Positions 43,771 to 53,186 are shown, counted from the first letter of the stretch. The stretch is 64,000 bases of DNA from Culturomica massiliensis (GCF_900091655.1 NZ_LT594621.1:2046001-2110000); one strand, 5' to 3'. Numbers and translations are program-made. The notes: generated by a model from the letters alone, not told the origin.

Positions 43771-45663
43771 ATGAACAACCGTACCCTCCCTTCCTCCCTG
43801 GCTGAATTACAACAGCAATACCGTCTATTGGAACAGGAATACGCTTATGAAAAAGAAAGCTACCTCCAAAAATCCAGAACGGGAGGGATTTTACATAAGA
43901 TACGGCAGGGTTTCTGCTGGTATCCGGTCGGAGCCGGACGCAACTATTACAATTCATTGAACCTGCCGGTCATCGAAATTACAAAAGAGAGTGATGATGA
44001 CACGGAACATAACTTCGAATACGGGCGTCCGGTTTGTTTTTTTACGCCGGATGCAGCGGGAAACCAACGCTACTTCAGTTTCAACGGTACAATCAGCTAT
44101 GTAGACGGCAACCGCATGGTCGTGGTTTTACCCAATACCTCAGTGGCCACAACATTGCAGCAATGCACGGATTTAGGCATACAACTTTATTTCGACGAAA
44201 CGACATACAAAACCATGTTTGCAGCCCTGAACGAAGTGATGCAGGCTAAAGACAACCGTTTGGCAGAGCTTCGCGAAATCATATTGGGCAAACAAACGGC
44301 CTCTTTCCGGAATATACCGCCGATGCGCTTTCCCTGGCTCAACCGGAAACAAGAAGAAGCCGTCAACCGGATTCTTTATACCAAAGACACCGGTATCGTT
44401 CACGGTCCTCCCGGAACGGGGAAAACCACTACGCTCGTCGAAGCTGTATATGAAACATTACACAAAGAAAATCAAGTTCTGGTCTGCGCCCAAAGTAATA
44501 CAGCCGTCGACTGGATTGCCGAAAAACTGACAGACCGCGGAATTCCTGTTCTTCGGATCGGAAATCCGACGCGGGTCAATGACAAAATGCTTTCTTTCAG
44601 CTACGAACGTCGTTTCGAAGCACATCCCGATTACCCCGAATTATGGAAAATCAGAAAGATGATCCGGGAAGCCATCGGCATAATACATAAAGCAGAAGGA
44701 CAACATCGCAAAATACAATACGACCGTTTGCTCCAGCTACGTCACCGGGCTACCGAGCTGGAAATCGGAATCGACCGCGATTTATTTGCCGAAGCCAGAG
44801 TAATTGCCTGTACTCTGGTCGGAGCTGCCAACCGTTTACTGGCAAATAAACGTTTCAGCACCCTCTTTATCGACGAAGCATCACAAGCCCTGGAAGCAGC
44901 CTGTTGGATTGCAATAAGCAAAACCGAACGGGTCATTTTTGCCGGCGACCACTGTCAGTTACCACCGACGGTAAAATGCCCCGAAGCGGCACGAGGCGGG
45001 CTCGAACAGACATTAATGCAAAAAGTGGTCCGACGTCAGCCATCGGCCGTAACCCTCTTACAAACCCAATACCGTATGCATGAAGCCATAATGGCTTTTC
45101 CTTCCCGTTGGTTTTATCACAATCGTCTGGAAGCTGCACCGGAAGTAAAGCACCGAAGCATTCTCGAGTATGATTCGCCATTGGTATGGATAGATACCGC
45201 CGAACCGGAAGCAGCGGAAGAAACTGCGGGAGACAGCATGAGCCGCATGAATAAAAATGAGGCTGCATTACTGATCGAACACCTCCGGACATATATTGAA
45301 AAAATCGGGATGAGCCGTATTCTGGAAGAACGAATCGATTTCGGATTAATTTCTCCATACAAAGCACAGGTATACTATATCCGAAGACTCCTCAAAGCCG
45401 ACCGTTTTTTCAAGCCTTTCCGGTCTCTGATTACAGTAAACTCCGTAGATGGCTTTCAAGGACAGGAACGCGATGTCATTTTTGTCAGTCTTGTAAGGGC
45501 AAATGAAGCAGGAAACATCGGTTTTTTAAATGATTTGCGCCGCATGAACGTTGCCATAACCCGTGCCCGCATGAAACTCATTATTCTGGGAAATTCCACG
45601 ACACTCACCCGACACCCGTTCTACCGTTCTCTTTTCGAATACATCACTACCTATTCCTTCTGA
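43771..45663 (+). CDS. SF1B (Upf1/IGHMBP2-like) DNA/RNA helicase
   Basis: The 630-residue protein has an N-terminal beta-barrel-like region (about 60-130), then a superfamily 1 helicase core. Walker A is GPPGTGKTTT (from residue 212), Walker B with DEAS is in LFIDEASQALEAACW, motif III is GDHCQLPPTV, motif V is VDGFQGQERDVIFVSLVR, and motif VI is NVAITRARMK. This is the family of putative helicases with unknown substrates in Bacteroidetes; roles in RNA or DNA processing are suggested by homology only. Its last 17 bases overlap the end of the convergent histidine kinase gene. Confidence 0.93.
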   Translation: MNNRTLPSSLAELQQQYRLLEQEYAYEKESYLQKSRTGGILHKIRQGFCWYPVGAGRNYYNSLNLPVIEITKESDDDTEHNFEYGRPVCFFTPDAAGNQRYFSFNGTISYVDGNRMVVVLPNTSVATTLQQCTDLGIQLYFDETTYKTMFAALNEVMQAKDNRLAELREIILGKQTASFRNIPPMRFPWLNRKQEEAVNRILYTKDTGIVHGPPGTGKTTTLVEAVYETLHKENQVLVCAQSNTAVDWIAEKLTDRGIPVLRIGNPTRVNDKMLSFSYERRFEAHPDYPELWKIRKMIREAIGIIHKAEGQHRKIQYDRLLQLRHRATELEIGIDRDLFAEARVIACTLVGAANRLLANKRFSTLFIDEASQALEAACWIAISKTERVIFAGDHCQLPPTVKCPEAARGGLEQTLMQKVVRRQPSAVTLLQTQYRMHEAIMAFPSRWFYHNRLEAAPEVKHRSILEYDSPLVWIDTAEPEAAEETAGDSMSRMNKNEAALLIEHLRTYIEKIGMSRILEERIDFGLISPYKAQVYYIRRLLKADRFFKPFRSLITVNSVDGFQGQERDVIFVSLVRANEAGNIGFLNDLRRMNVAITRARMKLIILGNSTTLTRHPFYRSLFEYITTYSF

Positions 45664-46918
45664 TACAAAAATGATGACGCCCGTCATAACGATAATCTAT
45701 CCGTAAACCATACATATCCGTTATCGACTTAACGATGGCCAAGCCTAAGCCTGTCGATTCCTTTTTACCTCCTGCATGATAAAAACGCTGAAACACCTTT
45801 TTATCGTCGAGAGGTCCGTCAACAGCATCATTAGCAAACCGGACCTCATCAACCGTAATTCCGATATTCACAGCCCCGCAATCCGGACTATGGACAATCG
45901 CATTTTTAAGTAAATTCGTCATTAAAACAACAGACAGCATTTCATTCATCTGACAGCTAAACACGCCTTCCTCCTTTATTTCGATCCGGATATTCCGGTA
46001 AGCATAAATATCTTTAAAATCATCTGCCGCTCCATGCAATATTGTATTAAATACCACATTTTTAACCTCCGTATACTGACGATTTTCAATACGGGACAAC
46101 AACAACAAAGATTTATTCAAACGAATAATCCGGTCGAGAGTTTGATGTATATCTCCGATTTCATTCAGCAACTCTTCCGTACAAGCCGGACTCTCTGCCA
46201 ATAACTCCAGTTTATTCCGGCAAATGGCCAAAGGTGTCTGCAATTCATGGGAAGCATTTTCAATAAATCGCTTCTGCTCATGAAATACGGTCTCATTCCG
46301 CCCGGCCATCTCTGCGATTGCCTTATTCAAACGCCTGAATTCCGTTACCCGGGTTTCGTTTACCAAAGGTGCATTGGGTTTACCCACCGTAAAATTATCC
46401 AGCCACCCCATCAAAGCATAAAATGGCCGGAAACTTTTCCGGAACATCCAATGGGAAACAAATAAAATACAGATGACCACCGCAACATACAAATAAACAA
46501 TCGACCATAAAATCGATTCCAGCATATCATCTTCCTCTATAATGGAGGTCATGATCGTCAACTCGTAATACTGTCCGTTTTCCGTCTTAAAAGCAGTTCT
46601 CAACAATCGTACAGGCTCATCGTCCATTTCATACTCATTAAAAGCCTCCGTCGTCTCAAAATGCTCCCGATAATGTTTACCCACGTCAGCAGGAATCTCC
46701 GTAATATAATAACGGGTAAGAATATCCGTATGACTGCGCGGTATGTCTGCATCCCGCAACATCTGTTTGATAACGATCTTTTTATAATTTTTCAGGCTAT
46801 CGTCCGTCTCGTCGTACACCTCGTCTACAATCTGAAAATAGAAAAATACCGACCAGAAAGCCATAATTATTAAAACGACAATTGCCAAACGTCCTATTGT
46901 ATAGTGAATCAGTTTCAT
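45647..46918 (-). CDS. Sensor histidine kinase
   Basis: The 423-residue kinase has two membrane segments (about 9-30 and 138-156) enclosing a periplasmic sensor of about 105 residues, a short HAMP-like region, the phospho-acceptor His224 in ENASHELQTPLA, and an ATPase domain with TNLLKNAIVHS (N box) and GLGLAIV (G box). It lies 9 bases after the response regulator gene and forms a pair with it. The sensed signal is unknown. PepSY-like proteins encoded some 3 kb away are a common target of such systems in the phylum, but no link is shown here. Confidence 0.96.
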   Translation of the reverse strand: MKLIHYTIGRLAIVVLIIMAFWSVFFYFQIVDEVYDETDDSLKNYKKIVIKQMLRDADIPRSHTDILTRYYITEIPADVGKHYREHFETTEAFNEYEMDDEPVRLLRTAFKTENGQYYELTIMTSIIEEDDMLESILWSIVYLYVAVVICILFVSHWMFRKSFRPFYALMGWLDNFTVGKPNAPLVNETRVTEFRRLNKAIAEMAGRNETVFHEQKRFIENASHELQTPLAICRNKLELLAESPACTEELLNEIGDIHQTLDRIIRLNKSLLLLSRIENRQYTEVKNVVFNTILHGAADDFKDIYAYRNIRIEIKEEGVFSCQMNEMLSVVLMTNLLKNAIVHSPDCGAVNIGITVDEVRFANDAVDGPLDDKKVFQRFYHAGGKKESTGLGLAIVKSITDMYGLRIDYRYDGRHHFCIRRNR

Positions 46919-46927
46919 ACTTAAAAA

Positions 46928-47611
46928 TCAGTCCCCTTTTGTATTCATTTTATATCCGAAACCGTAAACGGCTTTTATTTCCGGCAAAGCTCCCGCTGTT
47001 TTCATCTTCTTTCTCAGGTTCTTTACCTGAGAATAAATAAAATCAAAACTATCCGCTTGATCTATACAATCCCCCCAGACAGCCTCGGCTAAAGCTTCCT
47101 TATGAATCAAACGATCCGGATTCGTCACAAAATAATAAAGCAGATCAAATTCTTTTCTATTCAGCACCAATTCAGCATCATTGACAAAAACAATATGCCG
47201 GTCGGGAAAAACATGCAAATTTTCCAATACAATAGACACATCACCGTCATTTTGCTTACGCCGGATAACAGATTTCACCCGGGCATGCAGTTCCGCCAGA
47301 TGGAAAGGTTTAGCCAGATAATCGTCCGCCCCCAGATCCAATCCGGTCACTTTATCTTCAATCGAATCCTTGGCTGAAATAATGATAACGCTTTCTTTCT
47401 TACGCATTTTTTTCAACTCTTCCAACAAAGCCAGACCGTTTCCATCCGGTAGCATAATATCCAACAACACACAGTCGTAATCATAATCATTCAGCTTTTC
47501 CATAGCTGTCCGGTAATCTGCCGCCCACTCCGCAATAAACCGTTCCTTCTCCAGGGAACGCACAATTGTTCCCCGCAAACTATCTTCATCTTCAATAACA
47601 AGCACTTTCAT
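46928..47611 (-). CDS. OmpR-family response regulator
   Basis: The 227-residue regulator has a receiver domain with phospho-acceptor Asp51 (CVLLDIMLPDGNG), the conserved acidic pair near the start (EDED), Lys in YLAKPFHLAEL, and a C-terminal winged helix (LVLNRKEFDLLYYF, then VYGFGYKM). It is the first gene of a two-gene operon with the histidine kinase. A -7 box is at 47628-47635. It would control genes elsewhere or in this window on phosphorylation. Confidence 0.96.
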   Translation of the reverse strand: MKVLVIEDEDSLRGTIVRSLEKERFIAEWAADYRTAMEKLNDYDYDCVLLDIMLPDGNGLALLEELKKMRKKESVIIISAKDSIEDKVTGLDLGADDYLAKPFHLAELHARVKSVIRRKQNDGDVSIVLENLHVFPDRHIVFVNDAELVLNRKEFDLLYYFVTNPDRLIHKEALAEAVWGDCIDQADSFDFIYSQVKNLRKKMKTAGALPEIKAVYGFGYKMNTKGD

Positions 47612-47627
47612 ATCTTTCCTATTTTTG

Positions 47628-47635
47628 CAAATCTA
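47628..47635 (-). promoter_or_regulatory. Promoter -7 box of the two-component operon
   Basis: The minus strand reads TAGATTTG (TAnnTTTG), 16 bases before the response regulator ATG. Confidence 0.55.
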
Positions 47636-47870
47636 AGCAAATATTTAGGAAAGATTCTGGAATCTTCCGATTTTAACCCCGCTTAAAAAAGAATCGACTG
47701 ATTGACGATTCAGGATTGCTCCCGCCGATTCATTTTTAATTTACGATCGGAATAAACTGTGTTTATTCAAGGATGTTTTGCCGGAGTCAGAATACATCTG
47801 TTTTAAACCGGACAAAGCAAAACTAACTGTTCGGATCGAGAGACAGAATCGTAAATCGTCAATCAAAAAC

Positions 47871-48173
47871 TCATTCATATTTCCGGACCACTTCTTCCAA
47901 TTGTTCCGAAGGCATTTCGCCACTTTGCCGCCATACCTGATCCCCGTCATAAAATAACAGGAATGTCGGTACAGATTGTATTCGGTAATATTCCAACAAC
48001 CTCGCATTCTGCGGGGCATCGATATCATACCTTTCTACGATCAGGTGTTCACTGTTTTCTTTTTCCAAAGCATCCAAAATCGGTCGCATTCGTTGACAAT
48101 GAGGACACCAATTCGCATAGAATTGAACTAAAACCGGTTTTTTCCCCTTTAGGATTCCATTTAACCTGACCAT
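47871..48173 (-). CDS. Thioredoxin-like protein with CPHC site
   Basis: This protein of 100 residues, starting at MVRLNGILKGKKPV, aligns end to end with the thioredoxin at 40892-41194. The redox site is WCPHC, the CPHC form of DsbA-like oxidants, rather than WCGPC, and the cis-proline segment is SVPTFLLF. There is no signal peptide. A good ribosome site (AGAGAGG) precedes ATG 48173; upstream in-frame starts at 48197 and 48206 are possible. It follows the four FimB-like genes closely (29 bases), so may be co-transcribed. The CPHC site predicts a more oxidising potential. Confidence 0.85.
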   Translation of the reverse strand: MVRLNGILKGKKPVLVQFYANWCPHCQRMRPILDALEKENSEHLIVERYDIDAPQNARLLEYYRIQSVPTFLLFYDGDQVWRQSGEMPSEQLEEVVRKYE

Positions 48174-48202
48174 TTCTACCTCTCTGTTAACAATCATCCT
48201 TC

Positions 48203-49117
48203 TCAAATTTCAACTCTCCCTTCGTCTATTATTTCCCATTTCTCTTTTATTTCTACTGATACCCGGATAGTACTCTCCGTCTCAAAAAGAATACTCATAC
48301 GTACGATCTGCCCCGGACGAAAAAGCAAACGGTTATCATTAATGACGAATTGACTTACTTTCTCAGCACCTTTCAATTTCACATCAACGACAGCCGGATG
48401 ATCTTTATAAGTCGGGAAGGTGTTTACGCCGACCCAATAATCACCGGGACCGATATATTTCAAATCGGTTGTTTTATATACGGATGTCGTATCTGAAAGT
48501 TCACTTTCCAACCCGTCTAATTGCATATAATTATTTCTACGAATACGAATTTCCCGGGCAATTTGTTGCACAGAAAACTCCAAGCCGGTAACCCATTCCG
48601 GCGGATTAATAACTTTGATTTCCAAACGGGAAACAATCATCTGCAATTGTACAGGCAAATCAACCACACCCCAAAGATTTCCCCGAAGAATATCTATCAG
48701 ATAAACCGGAGGCTCCAAATGATCCTCAATCCGGAAAACGGCTTGTAATATCCCGGAATCCATAAACTGCCAGTTCATTAATTTGTGATCCAATAAATTC
48801 CCGGCAAATAAAAAATAATAGCTCCCCGGTCTCAAAAATTCCGAAATAACCGGATGTTCACGACAGTAATTATAATCATAAACAAAAGAAGTATCTATAT
48901 GGTTTTCCCGGAATGCCAATAATTCCAGCCGATCGGTAAAATTATAATAAGGCTTGTAATCCGCAGCCTCATCCCCCTCGAAAGCATAAGCTACGTCCTG
49001 CATTTTAAAACGCCCCTCTGCTCCTGCCACCTCCCGGGAACATTCCTTTTCGTCCGTACAAGCTATACCCCCAAAAAGGATACACCCTATGATCCAATAT
49101 CCGGTAATCTTCATCAT
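48203..49117 (-). CDS. FimB/Mfa2-like lipoprotein 4
   Basis: The 304-residue lipoprotein (lipobox FGGIAC, Cys20) shows the two-domain beta pattern of Mfa-like fimbrial proteins: RLELLAFRENHIDTSFVYDY in the first half, then LPVQLQMIVSRLEIKVINPP, the usual conserved strand pair. The ATG at 49117 overlaps the stop of the upstream gene (AATGATGA), so translation is coupled; a start at 49162 was rejected as it lies inside that gene and lacks a signal at the N-terminus. Mfa2/FimB proteins anchor fimbriae or control their length. Confidence 0.78.
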   Translation of the reverse strand: MMKITGYWIIGCILFGGIACTDEKECSREVAGAEGRFKMQDVAYAFEGDEAADYKPYYNFTDRLELLAFRENHIDTSFVYDYNYCREHPVISEFLRPGSYYFLFAGNLLDHKLMNWQFMDSGILQAVFRIEDHLEPPVYLIDILRGNLWGVVDLPVQLQMIVSRLEIKVINPPEWVTGLEFSVQQIAREIRIRRNNYMQLDGLESELSDTTSVYKTTDLKYIGPGDYWVGVNTFPTYKDHPAVVDVKLKGAEKVSQFVINDNRLLFRPGQIVRMSILFETESTIRVSVEIKEKWEIIDEGRVEI

Positions 49118-50043
49118 TTTTGCGGTATTAAAGGAAAATCCGGCCATACGATATTCTGCCAATCGAAAGCGAAAAAATAAACGCAGGTAAATTCAAAACT
49201 CAACAATGCCCCGTAACTACTGTTTACGGTTGCAAACAAATTTACATACCGGTCCGGTAATAATTCTACCGGCACTAACTTTGTTCTTTCCTCCCCGTTC
49301 CGGGCATGAAACACCAGTTCAATTTCAGATGTTTCTCCGGCAGATGGAAAAATATATAAATCGAACAGAGCAGTAACCTGCTGGTGAGGTTTTTCATTTT
49401 TCACAATAAAAACCTCTGCCGGAGCATCCCCCGGTTCTGAATACTCACCTTCCAGCGTAATGCGACGGTCGATATTTTTCACCGACATACGGATCGTATC
49501 GATTTCCAGGGGGACACCGTCAATCTTTATAAACAAACGGCTGACAACATGGTGCAATTCGACCGCTACAGTCTCGATAACCTCTCCGACCGCCGTCTCC
49601 GTCTGCCCCAGAAAATAAGGCAGAGACAATCCGGTCTCCGGATAATTCAACCAGACGTCAGAAGGACGTGTGATACCCTCCTGTAATATACCCCCACTCT
49701 CAGCCCGTGCATTTCCTACAAAATAAAAACGGTACTTTCCGATCTCTAATTCCGTATCCAATAACTTTGATTCGGTATAAGTCGTTCCCGGAGATTTTCC
49801 CTCCTCCAATTCCCGGATTTCCTGCTCATTCAAATCTGCCAATTTATCGTAAAAGACATATTCCCCTTTCATATCCTGTTTGAAAGCAAATATTTGCAGA
49901 TCTCTGATATAGGTCGCAAAATCATAAATTCCCCGGGTCGACATGCTCAACCTTATCATTTTTCGGTTTGCCGGCAAAGAAGAGGTATCATCGGAACAAG
50001 CCGCCAGTAATATTCCTGTCAAAAAAAAGAGTATATACCTCAT
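49114..50043 (-). CDS. FimB/Mfa2-like lipoprotein 3
   Basis: The 309-residue lipoprotein (lipobox LLAAC, Cys16) has the Mfa-like strands FATYIRDLQIFAFKQDMKGE and VAVELHHVVSRLFIKIDGVP, and a C-terminal VSRL-type continuation. These are features of the Mfa2/FimB anchor family (PF08842). It lies in tandem with three similar genes. A fimbrillin-type subunit with the same fold is an alternative, though no such gene with clear donor-strand features is seen. Confidence 0.82.
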   Translation of the reverse strand: MRYILFFLTGILLAACSDDTSSLPANRKMIRLSMSTRGIYDFATYIRDLQIFAFKQDMKGEYVFYDKLADLNEQEIRELEEGKSPGTTYTESKLLDTELEIGKYRFYFVGNARAESGGILQEGITRPSDVWLNYPETGLSLPYFLGQTETAVGEVIETVAVELHHVVSRLFIKIDGVPLEIDTIRMSVKNIDRRITLEGEYSEPGDAPAEVFIVKNEKPHQQVTALFDLYIFPSAGETSEIELVFHARNGEERTKLVPVELLPDRYVNLFATVNSSYGALLSFEFTCVYFFAFDWQNIVWPDFPLIPQK

Positions 50044-50066
50044 ATTCTTCAGATTTAAATCTTATC

Positions 50067-50897
50067 TCATTGCAAAAGGAAATCGGAAACAATGCTATTT
50101 TTCTTTACCGGCTTCACATCCGTACGCCCTACCGATTGAAAACGACAACTGACCTGAATATCCTCCGAACCCACCAAACGAAAAGAAACCGATTTTCCCT
50201 GATACAGTAGATTATCTGCCGCATCAAAACAACTCACATTCAGAAAAGAACTGTCCGTTGACGAGACAGACGGAAACGATTTAAAATGAATCGTCGGACT
50301 CGTTCCGGGCTGCAACTCTGTCAATTCTGTAAAAATTGGCGGTATAGCAGGCTTTTTCCGGATAACCAGATTTAAGTACACGCCCTCCGCCGTATTTTCC
50401 AAAACCGCCCGGATTCGTTTTACTTCCTGCGGCACCTGCTGTATTGTCAATGCAATCCGACAAGTAAGAATCAGAAAGGCAGAACCGATTCTTTTCTGTT
50501 CTCCGGCTTTTACATAACCCGACCCGTAATACAAATCAGGCGGCTGCACCCCTCCGGTATACTCAATCAAAGTACTGTCTTTCGTGCGTTGTCCCCCCAT
50601 AAACCGGATATGTTCCGGTTCTCCGTTCCCGATTGTCACCAATTGATAATATCCTGCAGGTACACTGAAAATATGTTCGTCCGGATCCGCTTTCGGTCCT
50701 TCTATCCCTATCTGACATACCAGGGAATCTCCTTCTGCCAATTGACGAAAAAACAACACTTGCGAACTGTCTATTGTAACATCAGATGTCAACGTCAAAC
50801 GGGTAAAAGGATCCGGGTCCGGTAAATTGCCGATTTCTCCGGTATTATCCGAACATCCGAAACAAAGGACACCCAAGCCGATTAACAATTTTCTCAT
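50067..50897 (-). CDS. FimB/Mfa2-like lipoprotein 2
   Basis: The 276-residue lipoprotein (lipobox CFGC, Cys15) is more divergent: LTSDVTIDSSQVLFFRQLAE at the first-domain strand and AFLILTCRIALTIQQVPQEV at the second. The order of strands and the length fit the Mfa-like family. It lies between lipoproteins 1 and 3 with short gaps (14 and 23 bases). Family assignment is by pattern and context, so it is less certain than for its neighbours. Confidence 0.7.
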   Translation of the reverse strand: MRKLLIGLGVLCFGCSDNTGEIGNLPDPDPFTRLTLTSDVTIDSSQVLFFRQLAEGDSLVCQIGIEGPKADPDEHIFSVPAGYYQLVTIGNGEPEHIRFMGGQRTKDSTLIEYTGGVQPPDLYYGSGYVKAGEQKRIGSAFLILTCRIALTIQQVPQEVKRIRAVLENTAEGVYLNLVIRKKPAIPPIFTELTELQPGTSPTIHFKSFPSVSSTDSSFLNVSCFDAADNLLYQGKSVSFRLVGSEDIQVSCRFQSVGRTDVKPVKKNSIVSDFLLQ

Positions 50898-50911
50898 TTA
50901 TAGGGCTATAA

Positions 50912-51901
50912 TTAGATGATTATTCCGGGTTCCTGATCTACATTCCACTCGACATCGGCTGAAATTGAAAGCGTCAAATCTACTTTCCATACCCCTCCCG
51001 ACTGATTAGCATCGATGGTCGCTGTCAATTTCGTAATCGTATTACTCTTCAACGTATATTCATTCTGCAAGGGAATATCAATTACCTGTCCGTTATCGAG
51101 ATAAAAAGTCAATGTAAAAGCAGACTGTTGTCCTGCAACCGTAGGCAAAGCGATCACTCCTATCGGCAACTGCGGCTGATCCTCCGTAAACATATACTCG
51201 TTCGACGAAACAACTGAAATAATCCGGTTACTCAGAAAATCTCCGGTCATATCGAATGCTCCGTATGTATTTTGAATTCCGACATCGATACGCTTCACCG
51301 CAGAAGGTACATTTTCCAGCGTCAGGTAAAACATAGCTACTTTCCGGAAAAGTGTCAATTGCGGCGTTACCGGCATAGCACTTCCCAATACGATCCGTTC
51401 CGTCTGTCCGAAAAACAGACGTGGTGCGGTATTACCCGATACGACCGAAGCAATTACCTGGTCCATCGTATTCCCGATAACAGCTCCGGTCAGATTCGCA
51501 TTCTCTAACTCCATACCCGTCGAATCGAGCATATTTCCAAGCCCTACAATCATGTAATTACCGATAGGCAGATTATCGAAATCGACATCCTTCGGTTCTG
51601 TAAATCCGGCATTACTTCCGGTAGTGCTATTGGTTAATGCATCCAATTGCTCTTTATCCAGCGAAGCGGTTTCCGTCAACAAATAAATACCGTTCGTATT
51701 CTCCCGGAACAAAAACAAATCCAGAGATTTGACATAATTAATCAATTTTTCCCCCGTTACAGTTCCAACCCGTCCGGTAACCGATAATTCTATTCTCCCG
51801 GGACCTTCACCCGGTTTTCCCGATTGGTCGCTATTGTCATCATTACATGCCGCCAGTAAAACGACACCTAAAATAAATATCACTCCATAAAAACGTCTCA
51901 T
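50912..51901 (-). CDS. FimB/Mfa-like lipoprotein 1
   Basis: The 329-residue lipoprotein (lipobox VLLAAC, Cys19) has strands INYVKSLDLFLFRENTNGIY and LTLFRKVAMFYLTLENVPSA, and a closing domain with KLTATIDANQSGGVWKVDLT. It is the first gene of the four-lipoprotein operon. It could be a fimbrial shaft or anchor protein; the family cannot be split further by eye. No perfect -7 box was found upstream between 51902 and 52100. Confidence 0.75.
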   Translation of the reverse strand: MRRFYGVIFILGVVLLAACNDDNSDQSGKPGEGPGRIELSVTGRVGTVTGEKLINYVKSLDLFLFRENTNGIYLLTETASLDKEQLDALTNSTTGSNAGFTEPKDVDFDNLPIGNYMIVGLGNMLDSTGMELENANLTGAVIGNTMDQVIASVVSGNTAPRLFFGQTERIVLGSAMPVTPQLTLFRKVAMFYLTLENVPSAVKRIDVGIQNTYGAFDMTGDFLSNRIISVVSSNEYMFTEDQPQLPIGVIALPTVAGQQSAFTLTFYLDNGQVIDIPLQNEYTLKSNTITKLTATIDANQSGGVWKVDLTLSISADVEWNVDQEPGIII

Positions 51902-52213
51902 AATATTTAATTTTAAATCAATGTATCACAAACTTTTCCCGGTTCCTGCACCCGTGATTTATAATCCATTATAACATTCAGGCACAATATCCCCGTGTGC
52001 TATTTATACCCTAATAACGGACAGTTAGTTACACAATACCGGAAAATTATAAAACCAGCCGGATTACAGATTTTAAATAGAACTTCGAAAACAAAGTTGA
52101 GAAAGGGAAACGATCGGATTGATTATAAACCGTAAATTGTAAATCAAAAATGCAAAAATTCCGTAAAACCCGAAGAAGTTATATCTTTGTTTCACGATAA
52201 ACCGATTGGAACC
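51902..52213. other. Divergent gap between the fimbrial operon and yaaA
   Basis: This 312-base AT-rich gap carries the yaaA promoter at its right end and a degenerate inverted version of the GATTTACGATT-type motif near 52130-52147. No gene is visible. Confidence 0.5.
52182..52189 (+). promoter_or_regulatory. yaaA promoter -7 box
   Basis: TATCTTTG (TAnnTTTG) lies 24 bases before the ATG at 52214 and rules out the in-frame TTG at 52187. Confidence 0.6.
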
Positions 52214-52978
52214 ATGCTAATTATTCTTTCACCTGCCAAGTCAATGGATATGAATCCGGTAGCCAATGCCCCTGCCGGAACGAAACCGCAATTTCAGAGC
52301 GATGCAGAATTTATCGCATCCAAAATGCAGGAATATTCCCGTGACCAACTACAAATTCTACTTCAGATCAGTAATAAGCTTACAGATATCAATTATGAAA
52401 GATACAGGGATTTCGGCTTGAATACGACACCGGCAAAACCGGCTTTACTGGCCTATACGGGAAATGTTTTCCAACACATCAATCCGTCTACATTTACCGA
52501 TAAAGATTTCCGGTATGCACAAGACCACCTGCGCATCATCTCAACCCTATACGGTCTCGTCAAACCACTCGACTTAATCAAAGCCTATCGCATTGCTTTC
52601 AAAATAAAACTGAAAGGAATAGAAGAAAAAGATTTATACGAATACTGGTTGCCCAAACTCACCACCCCCTTAATTGAAGCGACACAAAAAAGCGGGAATA
52701 TTTTAATTAACCTGGCCAGCCTGGATGTTCTCGGAGCCTTGGATATGAAAATGCTGAACGAGAAAGTCAGGGTCATTACGCCGGAATTTAAAGAATTTCG
52801 GAATGGGAAATATGAAACCATCCGTACTTACGCTAAAATGGCCCGGGGTGAAATGACCCGTTACATCCTGTTAAACCGAATCGAAGAACCGGAAAAAATC
52901 AAGCAATTCGAATGGGATGCTTTCCGATTTAATGCAAAACTTTCCGATAATACGAATTACATCTTCGTAAAATCTTAA
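52214..52978 (+). CDS. yaaA: Peroxide stress protein YaaA
   Basis: The 254-residue protein has the YaaA (DUF328) start MLIILSPAKSMDM and later signatures such as LLAYTGNVFQHINP, LRIISTLYGLVKPLDLI and NLASLDVLGALD. In E. coli it lowers free iron during peroxide stress and limits oxidative DNA damage; it also binds DNA. The length is typical. It is a single-gene unit. Confidence 0.95.
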   Translation: MLIILSPAKSMDMNPVANAPAGTKPQFQSDAEFIASKMQEYSRDQLQILLQISNKLTDINYERYRDFGLNTTPAKPALLAYTGNVFQHINPSTFTDKDFRYAQDHLRIISTLYGLVKPLDLIKAYRIAFKIKLKGIEEKDLYEYWLPKLTTPLIEATQKSGNILINLASLDVLGALDMKMLNEKVRVITPEFKEFRNGKYETIRTYAKMARGEMTRYILLNRIEEPEKIKQFEWDAFRFNAKLSDNTNYIFVKS

Positions 52979-53021
52979 TAAAATGCAAATTCGGAAAGAC
53001 AATAGAATTGTTTTTAATGAG

Positions 53022-53051
53022 CCCCGCAGATTTCGCCGATTCTACAAATTT
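53022..53051. repeat. Dispersed degenerate motif (inverted copy)
   Basis: Read on the minus strand this resembles the AATCTG...AAAATCTGCGG motif at 17584-17614 and 42766-42783 (here GTAGAATCGGCGAAATCTGC). It is intergenic. Confidence 0.35.
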
Positions 53052-53186
53052 ATTTCCGATTTCCGATATCGGATATACAATTGGAATTAACCCTTTTCCG
53101 GGAAAACGTTCTGTTGAAGCAAAAAAATCTGTTTTAAACAAAATAAAGCAAAATAACCATTGCTACTGCAAAAGAATCAAAAATCA

